NCBI GenBank assembly: GCA_030704615.1
Contig: CM060731.1
Span: forward strand, 87,400,756 to 87,464,755
Direction of reading: 5' to 3'
DNA: 64,000 bases
Source: Takakia lepidozioides
Taxonomy: Eukaryota > Streptophyta > Takakiopsida > Takakiales > Takakiaceae
Shown here: one piece after another, positions 1 through 10,159 of the stretch
Position numbering within the stretch: position 1 is the stretch's first letter
Layout of the letters: every line of letters begins with the position of its first letter
Translations under genes and position numbers: made by a program
The notes under the pieces: generated by a model
Database searches by the model: none
The model's input: the letters and a program-made list of their open reading frames with translations, nothing else
Told to the model about the DNA's origin: nothing

Positions 1-800
1 GGGAAATGCGGCGCATTTCCGTTCTGATGAAATCCTGAAACATCGGAACTGAAATGCGGTACCGCATTTCCGTCGGAGTCGCACCTTCCGACATTCCAAA
101 ACGGAAATGCGGCGCCGCATTTCCGTTTTGTATGTGAGGCATGGAGCTGTGGAACGAAAATGCGTTTCCGCCAGCGTCAGACGTGAAAATGCGGTACCGC
201 ATTTCCATTCTGACTGAAAATCGTGCAACGGGAACAGAAATGCGGCACCGCATTTCCGTTCGAGTCGCACCTTCCGACATTCTAGAACGGAAATGCGGCG
301 CCGCATTTCCGTTTTGTGGGCCTGGAGCTGTGCTACGAAATGAGCATTTCCATCCATGTGAGACCTTCAAACTTTCCGACCGGAACGGCACCGCATTTCT
401 GTCCAGGTGAGACCTCTATACTTTCCCGAACGGAAATGTGGCACGGCATTTCCATTCATCATCTAACGATGTGAAGAACGGAAATGCGGTACCGCATTTC
501 GAAAATCATGAACCACGGGAACTGAAATGTTGTGCCTCATTCCAATCGCACCTTTCGACATTCCAGAACGGAAATGCGGCGCCGCATTTCCCTTTTGATC
601 TCATACATGGAGCTGTGGGACGGAAATGCGGCACCGTATTTCCGTTCAACAACTAAGGTATGTGAAGGTGGAACGGAAATGCGGTGCCGCATTTTCTTCC
701 AACAAGTACGGATGTGTAGCTGATGGTACTTAACGGAAATGCGGCGCCGCATTCGCATTTTCGCTCCAACTCATCAGACGCTGGGACGGAAATGCCTTGA
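1..800. repeat. Array of GC-centred palindromes spaced about 50 bp apart
   Basis: The 18-bp core AAATGCGGCGCCGCATTT, or versions with TA, CA or TG at the centre, recurs at about 52, 103, 188, 238, 288, 481, 571, 621, 675 and 735. Decayed copies lie near 1, 155, 343, 386, 432, 526 and 788. Most are framed by CGG on the left and CCG on the right. The spacers are not random: a string like TCGCACCTTCCGACATTC recurs at about 79, 264 and 549, and GGAGCTGTG at about 143, 323 and 609. This points to a higher-order repeat built from palindromic monomers. The open frames crossing the array on both strands are by-products of the repeat. The function is unknown; it could be satellite-like DNA, a palindromic mobile unit or clustered protein-binding sites. 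Confidence 0.9.
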
Positions 801-1190
801 AATGTGAACACGTGGAGCAACGGAATTGCTGCACATGTCGGCACTCTATCTGACTGAAGGGGCATGAGGCGGCGCGGCCTGACCGTTCGATAATGATGTT
901 TGTTTTTCGGACGGCAGGCGTACCCTCAACGATTCGAATTTCGTAATGACGCAAACTCCACGAGGAGACACTTTCGTCCAACCCTTTCGAACCCAAGTGG
1001 TGCATCACCGCCGTTTCATCTACTTTTGTCGTGTCTCCTCAGTCACCCCTCTCGCGCCTTTCCATCTGCACTCTTTGCCCTTTTCCCTCTCTCTGTTCTT
1101 CTTATGCTCGAACCTGAGAGGGGGGGTTTCGTGCACCAGACAGGAGACCTCGTCGCAAGCTCCGGAAATTATACTTCGGACGTAGGCCAA
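801..1190. other. Spacer between palindrome array and first gene
   Basis: No palindromes and no convincing coding frame are seen. It contains a pyrimidine-rich stretch (about 1020-1110) just upstream of the first ATG of the downstream gene, a plausible 5' flank or leader. No clear TATA box was found. Confidence 0.4.
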
Positions 1191-2211
1191 TGCCGAAGGG
1201 GAGGAAGCAGATGCGTCTACAGGAGGAGATTGCCATCTCCGAGCAGCAGGCCACTCAGGCAACCCAGCCACCAGTGAGAGCTCCATGCGATCGGGCTGCG
1301 CGCAGCTGATCGAGCACCGAACCCCCCATTTTGCTTCTGTAATTCTTAGACTGAATGCTAGGAGACTTGAATGCAGAACATGTTTGCATGCCTAACAGGA
1401 AAGGTGGACGTGCTGGAGGGATCGCAGGAATCCGAAGAGCCGCAGGAAGAGTCCGAGGAGCTAGCTGCAGCACGTACACCCACCCGATCCCGAGCGCGGG
1501 TATCCTGCCGGGCCTAGCCCTCTGCGATTCAAAGACGCGTCTTCGAAGGGCAAGTTCAAAGTCCCAGAGATCGACTCGCGTTCTTCGGTCATGGAGAATC
1601 GCCAGCAGGGGTCGGGCCCTTCTCCAGCAAAGTCGAAGAAGAAGCAGCCCGTCCCTCTACTGGCTTTCTGAACCGGCTCAGGCCGATTCACCCCCCCAAC
1701 GCGAATGAAGCAGCAGGGTAAAAGACAGATTCAATTGCAGCAGACACCTTCACCTGCAAGGATGAGGAAGCAGAAGGCAATCAGGGCGACGGGCGAACAA
1801 TCTCCCGCAAAACCGCTTCCACGAGCTGAAGCTCAGTTCCTGGAGGATTTCCCGCCTGCAGATGTTGGGGCCGACTCTGCTGCAGCGAAGGCAATGGGAT
1901 CGACCGTTTGATCTCGATTTGGTACCGGAGGAGGGTGCTGCCGCTCAACGTTCGCAGCAAGACCTCACCACCGATGAGCAAGCAGGCCCGGAGGAGGCCT
2001 CTGCAATGGCAGAATTGCCCGCAGACAGGCCCCAGAGTGCAGCTCCAGTTGAGGATGCTCCAGCTGCTCAGCCACTACCGGCACCTACAGACATGTCTCC
2101 GGAGGATTTCAAAAGTGCAGCGGATAAAATGTTGGAGGAGACACACAGTAGCATTGGCAGAGTTCTGGCAGCAGGGTATTCCAGCGGACTCTTCGAATCC
2201 CACTCTGTCGC

Positions 2212-2620
2212 ATGGTCTCCCTTCCCATCGTCAGGCAGGCCCTTCCCGGAGATGTGGATAAGCTCAAGTTCGCATTTCGAGAAGGGTACCGTCTGGGATC
2301 GGCAGCGTTTTACGTTTCCATTGAGAATGAGGACGGCGAAACTCGTGACCCACTGCCGATGAATTGTCAACGTGGGATACCCACTGGCACACTCGCAACC
2401 ACGAATTCGAGGCGACGCTGAAGGGTGATCCAGACTTCGGCCATATGTCGGGTAAAATGTTCTTTGTGTGGGACGGGAATCACCGACTTCGCCTGGTGGG
2501 AGTACATCAAGCAGAACCATGCCAAGCACATTGGCTGGCATTACATGGTGGAGTGTGTCATCCTCAAGGTGAAGGCGGCAGACTCCTCCCTGCTCAAGAA
2601 TGCCATGGCGGACCTCAATC
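2212..2620 (+). other. ParB/sulfiredoxin-like domain segment
   Basis: Read across two one-base frameshifts (about 2362 and 2485), this segment gives LPGDVDKLKFAFREGYRLGS, then FFVWDGNHRL, then AWWEYIKQNH. The hydrophobic-hydrophobic-D-G-(N/H)-H-R-L-x-A pattern is the signature of ParB/Srx-like nuclease or nucleotide-binding domains, and the preceding L-x-x-x-F-x-x-G helix also fits. Frames on each side of both shifts join smoothly, so an intact ancestor is likely. I infer the family from the motif, not from a search. Confidence 0.6.
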
Positions 2621-2650
2621 GTAAGATACTCATACCCTCCCTAGCACGTT

Positions 2651-2672
2651 CGAAATGCGGTGCCGCATTTCG
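2651..2672. repeat. Single palindrome in an intron
   Basis: A perfect AAATGCGGTGCCGCATTT core apart from the central TG lies inside the intron at 2621-2732. It is the same family as the array at 1-800. Confidence 0.9.
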
Positions 2673-3855
2673 GTTTCCATTCTGGTTTGTTTCCGTGCTT
2701 CCGTGTACTGAACTGGAGAGTGTGCCTTGCAGGGTCACTGAGAATGCGTACGTGCATACCCACATGGCACATATGCTGTACAGGGTGAGGAAAACTGGTC
2801 TCACTGATCCGCAGATGTTTGCGGAAATGCTGGAGCCCGAGCTCATTCAGAAAGCCGTTGCAAAAACAGACCGGACATGGTATCGTCTCACTATGGATGG
2901 AATGGTGGAGGTGATATACGAAGTAAGTCGTCCTCCAATTTCCCTCTGCTCATCCTTCCCCAATTTCCAGTAATCTTTCCACATGAATCGAATGTAACGC
3001 TTCTGCATGTTTTTGTTGGCAGTCAAACATCAAGCTGGATTTGGCCCATGCCAAACGCTTCTTCATGGAAAGTGAGGGGCAGGTCAAAACGTTGCAGTCA
3101 TTGACTGAGCACTTGAAGGAAGCCGGTGTCAAGTCCAGAACCAAATACAAGTCAAAGCTTGTGAAGCTGGTGGCAATTGCAGATCCGGCACTTGGAAAGG
3201 ACTTCATCCCCGAGATTGCAAAACACTATTCTCGGGCCATGCAGCCGACCATGCAATTGGAGAAACTGCATCACCTCTCAACGGCATGTGTGGAGGCGAA
3301 AGAGAAGGTGAGGTTTCAATGCACTGAAGTTCCTTCCTAGCAATAGCCACTCTCTTCCAGCTCCTGACATTGGATCGGAAATGGCAGACACGGTGGCTGT
3401 CGATCTGGAATGCATCCGAGAGCATAAGGACAATGTGGTCTTTTCCACTGAAGTTTCCGACCCTGCAGTGGATGTGTGGCTCAACCGTATGACTTGGTGG
3501 TTCCAGGTAATTCAAGGTACTTCCCCAGATTTGCTTTTCTGAATGAATTCCCTGAACTGCTACGTGACAATGCATTTGGGAATCGCAGGTAATGTCGAAT
3601 GCGAAGGAGCAAGTCGTAATGCACACAAATTCGTTCGGCTTGTACGTCAAATGGGATGGAACACAGACATTGGAAGACTACGTGACACGTTTCAGATGTG
3701 CGTACAAGGACAACCTTTTCGCCAGAGAGCTACAGACAGCAAGAAGGAGCGTGGAGTTTACACATCAGGAGGGAGCGGGAAAGCTGCAATGCGAATTGTT
3801 TACAGGTGAAGCACAGCTGCCCTTGTATGCGAAGCCTGGTTACGAGGTTTGTCTC

Positions 3856-3876
3856 GGAAATGCGGCACCGCATTCG
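3856..3876. repeat. Single palindrome in an intron
   Basis: GGAAATGCGGCACCGCATTC lies just inside the 5' end of the intron at 3847-3951. It belongs to the same family, with one end eroded. Confidence 0.85.
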
Positions 3877-4734
3877 CATTTTATGTTTTCGGTGGCACTC
3901 TGCGAGTAGGTTGGTCTCAACTTTTGCTCACGCATGCTGACTGCCTTGCAGGTATATGAAATACGTGCTCCTTCAGACAGGGGCCCTGGCTCAAGAGCCC
4001 CCGTTCTTCATGGCTTGGACCGTGGCGGGCCCAAGCTGTGTCTACACACCCGAGATGCAGAAACAATGGCATCCCGCGCATCTCGTTGGATGCCCTGGTA
4101 CCTGGACATGTCTGGCGGTATTGTTGACGAGTCTGAGAAAGATCTGCACGCCTTGGCAGAAGAGAAGAGAAAGGAAAGACGTGTCCCTGCTGGGCCAAAG
4201 TCGGCAAAGGAATCTGCTGCTCTGGAAGAATCCAGAAAGGCAGCTGAGATGGCACAAAAGACGGTGGATGCAGCTGTGCAGGCCCAACAGAAGGGGTCGA
4301 AGAAGAGGACTCGCCAGCAAGGAGCAGCTGTTGTGACACCCGCCAAAACGAAGAAGCAGAAACAGCCTGTTCAGGAAGAGGGTGAGGAAGAGGACTCCGA
4401 TGGAGACTTTGCAACCAGCCCACCCCCCAAACGCAGGCTGCCTCCCCTGTGCCCACCGTTGTCACGAGAGGCACGAGAACTGGCTCGGCAAAGAAGGCAC
4501 TCTTCAACCCCCCAGGGGGGCACCCTTTCGAGCCGGTGGAAATGAAGAGGCCGAAAGTGGCTCCCGAAACAGTAGTCCAGTGTGTAAATGAGAGTTTCTT
4601 GGCGGCTTTGGATGGACGGGCAGCCAAGTTGGCATACATGAAGACCATGGAGGGTCTGAAGGGCAGAGCACTGAAGAAGGCGACTGCCGAAGAGCCTTCC
4701 GACACCCCAGGATTTCAGAATATGGTCTCGTTCT

Positions 4735-5724
4735 TTGAGAGGGTGTGTGCAGACAAGGATTGTAGGAGGGGCGGAAATGCCACCGAGTGGTCTTGCGATG
4801 ATCATCTTGGATATTCCGGACGGAGAGCCTGTGGAAGGACTGCAAGCTTTGCCATCTTGGAACAGGTACTCGGAGGACTTTTGGAAGAAAGGATTCGGGC
4901 TTGCCCGCATGGTGTTGGACGACAGAGGCTGTGTGGTTGTCCTGGCGAGCAGAGGAAAAAAACTCAGACAGGAATTGCGAAGTGGACCCGCAAGAGCGCC
5001 GTCCCGATTCTGAAAAAGAAGTGGACGTGCATCAACACACTGGGCCTTCGGTCGGAAGGGAAGAAGGTGATTACGACACTGGCACTCGTCCATTCATTTG
5101 CTTGGGTGTTTTCAAATGCGGTGCCGCATTCGGTTTCTAATCGTTTTCCCCCTGTGTATGCAGACGAAGCAGTTCGATGCACTGCTTTGTGAAGGAGAAC
5201 TCCACCTTTGCTTTCCGGAAGGAGGGAGGAAAGGTTGACCCGAACTGCGACCCACTCGATTACGACGTTCTGTTCAACAACGTTCCCAAGGAACTTCTCC
5301 CTCATAGCCTCACTTCAACGGAACCCCTGCGGTACTCACGGACTCGGAGCCCTGCCTTCATTCAGACAATTATGGAGACATGCACAGACGTGGAGGGCAC
5401 AGTGCTCGACCTCATCTGTGGGACAGGTATGCAGAATCTTGATCTATGCTGTTCTGCAAATTCTCGTTAGGATGTAGTTCGCAACATCTGAAGCGCCATG
5501 TGGTAATGTGTGGATGGCATTGTAACAGGTGCCTCAATGTGGGCTGGGCGGTTTTCCGACCGGCACCTCTTTGCCTACGAGGAGGATTCATCCGTGTGGG
5601 GATCCCATCTGGAGGGGCTGCAACGGAATGTGAAGGCTCCCGACAGAGCGGAAGTCTCCTCGGATTCGTCGGAGTCCGAGGAAGACACAGTGGACATTGA
5701 TGCGGAGGAGAACCCGGAATACGA
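4735..5724 (+). other. Methyltransferase-like segment of the broken gene
   Basis: One block reads LAMIILDIPDGEP followed by LARMVLDDRGCVVVLAS, in the arrangement of a DPPY-type motif IV and the next strand of N4/N6 DNA methyltransferases. The aromatic NPPY/DPPY tetrad is replaced by DIPD. A later block, split by an intron at 5427-5528, reads RSPAFIQTIMETC, then GTVLDLICGTGASMWAGR, then HLFAYEED. This matches motif X, motif I (V-L-D-x-x-x-G-x-G) and motif II. The intron between CGTG and ASMW has perfect borders. SAM binding looks plausible; catalysis looks lost even apart from the frameshifts. Confidence 0.55.
5113..5133. repeat. Single palindrome in an intron
   Basis: CAAATGCGGTGCCGCATTCG lies in the intron whose acceptor is at 5163. 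It is the third intron of this gene to carry exactly one copy. Confidence 0.85.
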
Positions 5725-6424
5725 GTGAGTGCAAACATTGTAAGTTGCAAAGCCTTCTGGGTCATTTTGTCAAACGAATTTCCCGACTGTGGTTCTCATT
5801 AGTCTCGTTGATGATTGTCATGTGCAGGATTGCAGGGTCCGGGTCGAAACATGTAGGGCCTACACTTCCTGCCAGGAAGAATGTCCCGTTCTTTGCGAGG
5901 GCCGACTTCATGACGAGCCCGGTGAGGGACTACTCCCTTCCTAGTTATGCAGCTAAACTCGCAAATACAGCGATTAGAAGAAGTGAGAATCCCAGTAAAG
6001 TAGAGCAGATTTTGGAGAGGGCTAGGGAGGACAGAAGGATAAGGAAAGAGTTGGCAGCAGCTCAGACAGGTAGACGGGTACGAAAGTACATATGTGATTC
6101 AGCGGATGAGAGCGACGCAGACAGGGAGGAAGACGACCCAACGGAGGTGAGATGGACAGTTCCGCAAGGGGAAGATGGGATTTTCGAAAGCCTGGCCAAC
6201 GAGCAGTCCGCTGGAGATGAGAAGGCACTGAGGGGGGTGGGGGAGCAGGACAGTCTAGAACAGGATGAGGATTCGGATGATTTTCAAGATTAATAGAATT
6301 TTAATGAAGTCTCTGTAAATGTAAATTCTCTTCCAGAGTATATAAAGGAAATTCTGCCCGACATTCGTGACCCCTCTCCAGTGTGCATTCCAGCCACACA
6401 ATCGCCCAAACCACGACGCTCCCA

Positions 6425-7165
6425 AAATCAGAAATGGGGCACCGCATTTCCAAAAAAACTCTAAGAACCTCTTTTGGAAATGCGGCACCGCATTTCCAAA
6501 ACAGGGGAGGGACTAAATTTTCCATTTCAATGTTGGCATAGTAAAAAGTAATCGAATTGGAAATGCGGTGCCGCATTTCCAAAATTTCCTTTGTCCACAC
6601 GCCAGTTTTGGCCTCTCCCGCTCATTGCATGGATGCCACCACGCTTACAGAGGTCGAACAAGAGGTCGAACAAGGAGGTCGAGATGGCGGATTGAAAATG
6701 CGGTGCCGCATTTCATATTGGGGATGGTCGTTGTTCGAAACTGCAGGCCCATCAGCAAAAATTGGCACCGCATTCCATTGTAAAAAAAAGTCGATGACGG
6801 ACATGGAAATGCGGCGCCGCATTTCCAGAACGGACATCGCAATTTGTCCATTTGCAGACCCTCTCTCGGAAATGCGGTAACGCATTCCATCGCGCTGGTC
6901 GGAAATGTCACACTTTTCGAAGTGTTGTACGGAAATGCGGCACCGCATTCCCTTGTCCAAAAAGAAGTTTCCATTGCCAAGCTGGAAATGCGTCGCCGCA
7001 TTTGCAATGCCAACCTCGTTTCTGATCAATTTATAGACCCGTGTTGGTATTTCGTGTACCTGGACGGAAATGATGCACCGCATTTTCTTGTCGGACATGG
7101 AAAACATGGAAATGCGGCGCCGCATTTCGATGCCGACATGGAAATGCGGTGCGCATTTCAATGTC
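6425..7165. repeat. Second palindrome cluster, irregular spacing
   Basis: Copies of the AAATGCGG-NN-CCGCATTT core lie at about 6433 (half), 6477, 6560, 6697, 6763 (half), 6806, 6870, 6931, 6985, 7065, 7108 and 7140. Spacing is 30-130 bp, unlike the regular array at 1-800. Spacers here are not obviously shared. The cluster starts about 130 bp after the stop of the methyltransferase-like gene, so it lies in its 3' flank. Predicted frames across it are repeat artefacts. Confidence 0.9.
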
Positions 7166-7413
7166 CGACATGGCGTTACTCTGGTATATTCTTGACACAT
7201 GACTCACATACCGGTTACTCTGCTATATTCATCCGGACAGACACATTGTAGAAATGAGACATCAAATTGTAAACAGTGGGCCAATTCCGACAGTTATTCA
7301 ACACAATGAAACACAATCATACAGAAGTGAGGTACGATGGGTTTGATCGGACACGATGTCTCACATTTACCAACTGCAGACAAAACTAAGCCCTTCCTCC
7401 TTCTACATGGGCT
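7166..7413. other. Intergenic, no feature seen
   Basis: AT-richer spacer between the palindrome cluster and the stop codon of the minus-strand gene. Nothing recognisable, apart from a short direct repeat of the type GACTCACATACCGGTTACTCT. Confidence 0.4.
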
Positions 7414-8115
7414 TCACCAAGTCGACGGAACTTCGATACCCCTCAAAACAAGCTCATCACTGCTGCGGCACCTCGAGGTAAACTGCAATTCGGTCGTTCT
7501 GCTGCCCTTGCTGGAGCCGACGACAATGTCATGTCCATCAATGATACCACCATCATACATTGACAAGGTCACTGTGGGCCTCATGTGCCCGTGCGATTCG
7601 TCTTCGCAACGCAGCCGAATGTCTCCATACACTGGAAGAGCGGAGTGATCTGCACGTATATAGTTTTCCCCGGTGCCGTCCTCCCTGGTCCACTGGCAGC
7701 AGTTCCAGCGCCAAAGCGAGGCCGTGCGTGATCTGTCCGGCATCCCTTTCCAGCTTGGTATATCGAGGTCAACAATTTTCAGGACCCACGGACCGCATTG
7801 ACCCTCGCCCTCACCTCGCTCAAAGCGGTAATAGCCCTCCAGATACTCCATTGCGCGCAAAGACTCTTGCTTGATTCCAGCAGCGTCTGTGAAAACAGAG
7901 AGCCAGACAATGATGTCTCCTGATTCTGGTTTGAACATAGCATAATCGTGGCCATGATAAGGGCAGTCGGCTGGATTTCGGCGGCACGGCATCCTTGAAA
8001 AAGAGTAGCGGAGTACGCTCAATGACAGCAGCTCCCGGATGGAGGAGGAGCAGCGCGGTGGCTGGAAAAAGTTCAAGCTAACGCTGCAATTCCTCACAAA
8101 CACTCCAGGGCACAT
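7414..8115 (-). CDS. Unknown protein, 233 aa, intact copy of a divergent pair
   Basis: A single uninterrupted frame ends with TGA at 7414-7416; the start at 8115 is the first ATG and is uncertain. The N-terminal 35 residues are Ser-rich and poorly conserved. The core from about residue 40 is shared with the plus-strand copy at 8334-9103: SRMPCRRNPADCPY, SGDIIVWLSVFTD, MEYLEGYYRFERG, IVDLDIPSW, WRWNCCQWT, VYGDIRLRCEDE, LSMYDGGIIDGHDIVV, ELVLRGIEVP. Alternating hydrophobic strands suggest a beta-sandwich, and the YDGG-IDGHDIVV segment resembles a binding loop, but I recognise no family. The paired cysteines and two W-rich stretches are conserved. Conservation between the copies argues for a real protein family. 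Confidence 0.65.
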   Translation of the reverse strand: MCPGVFVRNCSVSLNFFQPPRCSSSIRELLSLSVLRYSFSRMPCRRNPADCPYHGHDYAMFKPESGDIIVWLSVFTDAAGIKQESLRAMEYLEGYYRFERGEGEGQCGPWVLKIVDLDIPSWKGMPDRSRTASLWRWNCCQWTREDGTGENYIRADHSALPVYGDIRLRCEDESHGHMRPTVTLSMYDGGIIDGHDIVVGSSKGSRTTELQFTSRCRSSDELVLRGIEVPSTW

Positions 8116-8272
8116 TTAAATTTCCCCCCTACAGGATCCTGGACCGATGAAGATTGGCTGCTGCATGAATGTAGCCGTTTCAGTTTCCTACCCTGCCATG
8201 CAAACTATGGGCAGTCACTGCCAGGTGGGCCGATAGCCACTGGACACGACGAAGTCCATCCCCTCTTCGATG

Positions 8273-8293
8273 TAAATGCGGCGCCGAATTTCC
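8273..8293. repeat. Single palindrome between the divergent pair
   Basis: GTAAATGCGGCGCCGAATTT, with one mismatch in the right arm, lies in the roughly 220-bp interval separating the two head-to-head genes. Confidence 0.8.
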
Positions 8294-8333
8294 ATCCGGG
8301 GATGGACTTCGGTGGCAGATCTCAAACTATAAC

Positions 8334-9103
8334 TTGTTGATGAGAAAGATGTATGGCTTCATCCACCGCTGGCGTGATGAACACGTTCCACCTCCGTCGG
8401 TGGGTACGTGTGACCCAGATGCTCCATTATTGGAGGCCGGACTGCTCTTCCGCTTCGTATCATTTCCAAAATCTAAGGGCTTCGTAGCTGTCCGCAAGGT
8501 CATCGGCATCCAAGTCGTCCTCAGGTCCTCCTTTGCAAGGATGCCGTGCTTCCGGAACCGGGACGACTGCCCCTTTGGAGGCATCGATTATGCAATGTAT
8601 TCGGCCACATCGGGAGACATTGTTATCTGGTACACAGATTACACAGAAGATACTGGTTCGATTGTGGAAACATTGGTGGCTTTTGAGTATATCGTAGGCC
8701 ACTACGCCTTCGAGCGGGTGACGATCTTGGTCTGAGAGTCCGTGGCTCCTGCGCATCCTCGATTCCGATTTTCCCAGCTACGACGGTCACCCATGCAGAA
8801 GAAGGCGCACTGCTATGCTGTTGCGGTGGAACTGCTGCCACTGGACGTGGGTGGACTCCATCGGAGAGACCTATTCTCCTCGAGGAGTGCGCTCCTCTTC
8901 TCCATTGTATGGGGACATTCGCATTGGTGTGGACGACGAAAACGTGAAGATTTCCATATTCGATGGTGGTATGATTGAAGGGCAGGACATTGTGGTGAAC
9001 ATCACTAGGGGCGGTACAACGGCTGCAATCGACTTTACATGGAGGAGCCCCCATGACTCATGAGCTAGTTCTGAGAGCAGTCGAAGTCCCATTGACAACG
9101 TGA
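8334..9103 (+). pseudogene. Broken homologue of the 7.4-8.1 kb unknown gene
   Basis: Frame one (8334-8735) gives SSFARMPCFRNRDDCPF, SGDIVIWYTDYTED and FEYIVGHYAFER, then hits TGA near 8733. The homology resumes one base over with ILDSDFPSY, LLRWNCCHWTW, LYGDIRIGVDDE and IFDGGMIEGQDIVV. A second slip in the C run near 9050 is needed to reach ELVLRAVEVPLTT and the stop at 9101-9103. The matches to the minus-strand copy are collinear over about 200 residues. Two frameshifts make this a pseudogene unless the sequence is wrong. Confidence 0.65.
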
Positions 9104-9186
9104 CTTGTATTCAGTAGGCACAGGGCTCAAGATTTGATGGCACAATCAGCACAGTAGACGTGCTTCAAATGCAATTCATGTGGATC

Positions 9187-9192
9187 AATAAA
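9187..9192 (+). promoter_or_regulatory. Polyadenylation signal AATAAA
   Basis: Canonical AATAAA lies 84 bp after the stop of the plus-strand unknown gene, at the expected distance. Confidence 0.45.
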
Positions 9193-9963
9193 AACCTCAT
9201 TGTGCCCTCTTTTTATTCTATTCTGTGTCCATCGTTCCGAGAATGCGTCATTGCTCATTTCGTTTGGGATTGGGAGTGTGGGTGGAATTTTGCAAATGGC
9301 TGGTAGGCTGAAATGGGCCCCCATTGTACAGAGCAGTACCACCCTACCATTCGCGAAACATTGCCTTTCAATATATAATTCTAAATAACATTGCCGAACC
9401 TCCTTCATCGGGAGGTCCTTCTCCCCCTATGACCGTGGCACCCTAAACCCTATTCCCGCGGACACTCATTTCCGGAAAATAGTGTTGCTCATGTTTTTTT
9501 TCCACACTTACGACTCTGCTCATGGCTCATGCCGCTCATGGCTCATGGCTCATGAAATAGCAGCCCCCGTTCCGGACTGCCAACTACCAAAGGGAATTCC
9601 CGCTGGTTCCAAATCGGTGGAGGGTTCTTAGAGAGAACAAAGGGGGACCGTTATGCCCCGGTGAGCAGCCGAAGCTCCAAGTTGGCCCGGCGGCCAGGTT
9701 GGGAATTAGGCGCGCGCATCAAAGCGAGTAACTATGACTTGAGGGGGAGCTTACCGAACTGAGGTGCGCGACAGGATGCCTGAGTAGACAACAAATTGTC
9801 AGGTCCTTGGAAAGCTTCTGGCCTGATCATTTCTACATCGTCAACAATATCAGACGATATTTGTTTGTCAATTGGAGATGCATTTGTGGCATGGAGAACA
9901 TATTGATATGGGTATACCTGCAAATGAAATATATTTCAACAAAGTAGTAAATTTGAAATGGAA
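9193..9963. other. Intergenic with short GCTCATG repeats
   Basis: No convincing gene. At about 9517-9556 the motif GCTCATG is repeated five times in tandem or near-tandem. The rest shows no coding frame I can support. Confidence 0.4.
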
Positions 9964-9987
9964 GAACGCGTTATCACGCGTGGTTCC
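9964..9987. repeat. Second palindrome family, copy 1
   Basis: The near-palindrome GAACGCG-TTATCA-CGCGTGGTTCC is closely matched at 13019-13042 and, more loosely, at 11969-11994. It is unrelated in sequence to the AAATGCGG family. Confidence 0.6.
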
Positions 9988-10159
9988 GAAAAGAAATCGA
10001 CGGACATAAAGGAACAACGAATCCATTGACCATTACATATGGTTTGGCAATATAACAATTTCCATGCAAAGCAAAAGAATATCGAAAGAAAACTGAAATT
10101 CCATGGTCTTCACAATCAATTTTAAATAGTAATCTGTGTCCACAGTAGGACGCGAATAT

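Larger units (their letters stand above)
1191..6293 (+). pseudogene. ParB/Srx-like + N4/N6 DNA-methyltransferase-like gene, multi-exon, frameshifted
   Basis: The first exon starts MPKGRKQMRLQEEIAIS at 1191, and a Q/P/A/S-rich N-terminus extends to about 2200. A ParB-like module follows (2212-2620). Clear exons lie at about 2733-2922, 3023-3307, 3361-3506, 3589-3846, 3952-5100, 5164-5426, 5529-5724 and 5828-6293 (TAA), with GT..AG borders. A Lys/Glu-rich linker (about 4130-4400) precedes a methyltransferase-like region. The tail is acidic (SSDSSESEEDT), then charged. Frameshifts are visible near 2205, 2362, 2485, 4070, 4440, 4740, 4960 and 5210, so no full-length product is expected. The neighbouring NHX gene is error-free, so decay is likelier than assembly error. 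ParB-methyltransferase fusions are known from phages and bacterial mobile elements; a spliced eukaryotic version is unusual. The domain assignment rests on motifs only. Confidence 0.6.

Noticed and set aside
1-800. CRISPR array (palindromic repeats with variable spacers)
   Set aside because: Repeats are only about 20 bp and diverged, spacers are partly repeated, no cas genes, and the surroundings are intron-containing eukaryotic DNA.
141-865. Several open frames on both strands across the palindrome array
   Set aside because: They are caused by the repeat itself (recurring RNAVPHF/MRRRIS-type peptides) and have no independent support.
1191-6293. Treating the frameshifts as sequencing errors and calling an intact gene
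   Set aside because: Eight or so shifts in 5 kb contrast with none in 12.8 kb of NHX and 10 kb of CACTA genes in the same sequence.
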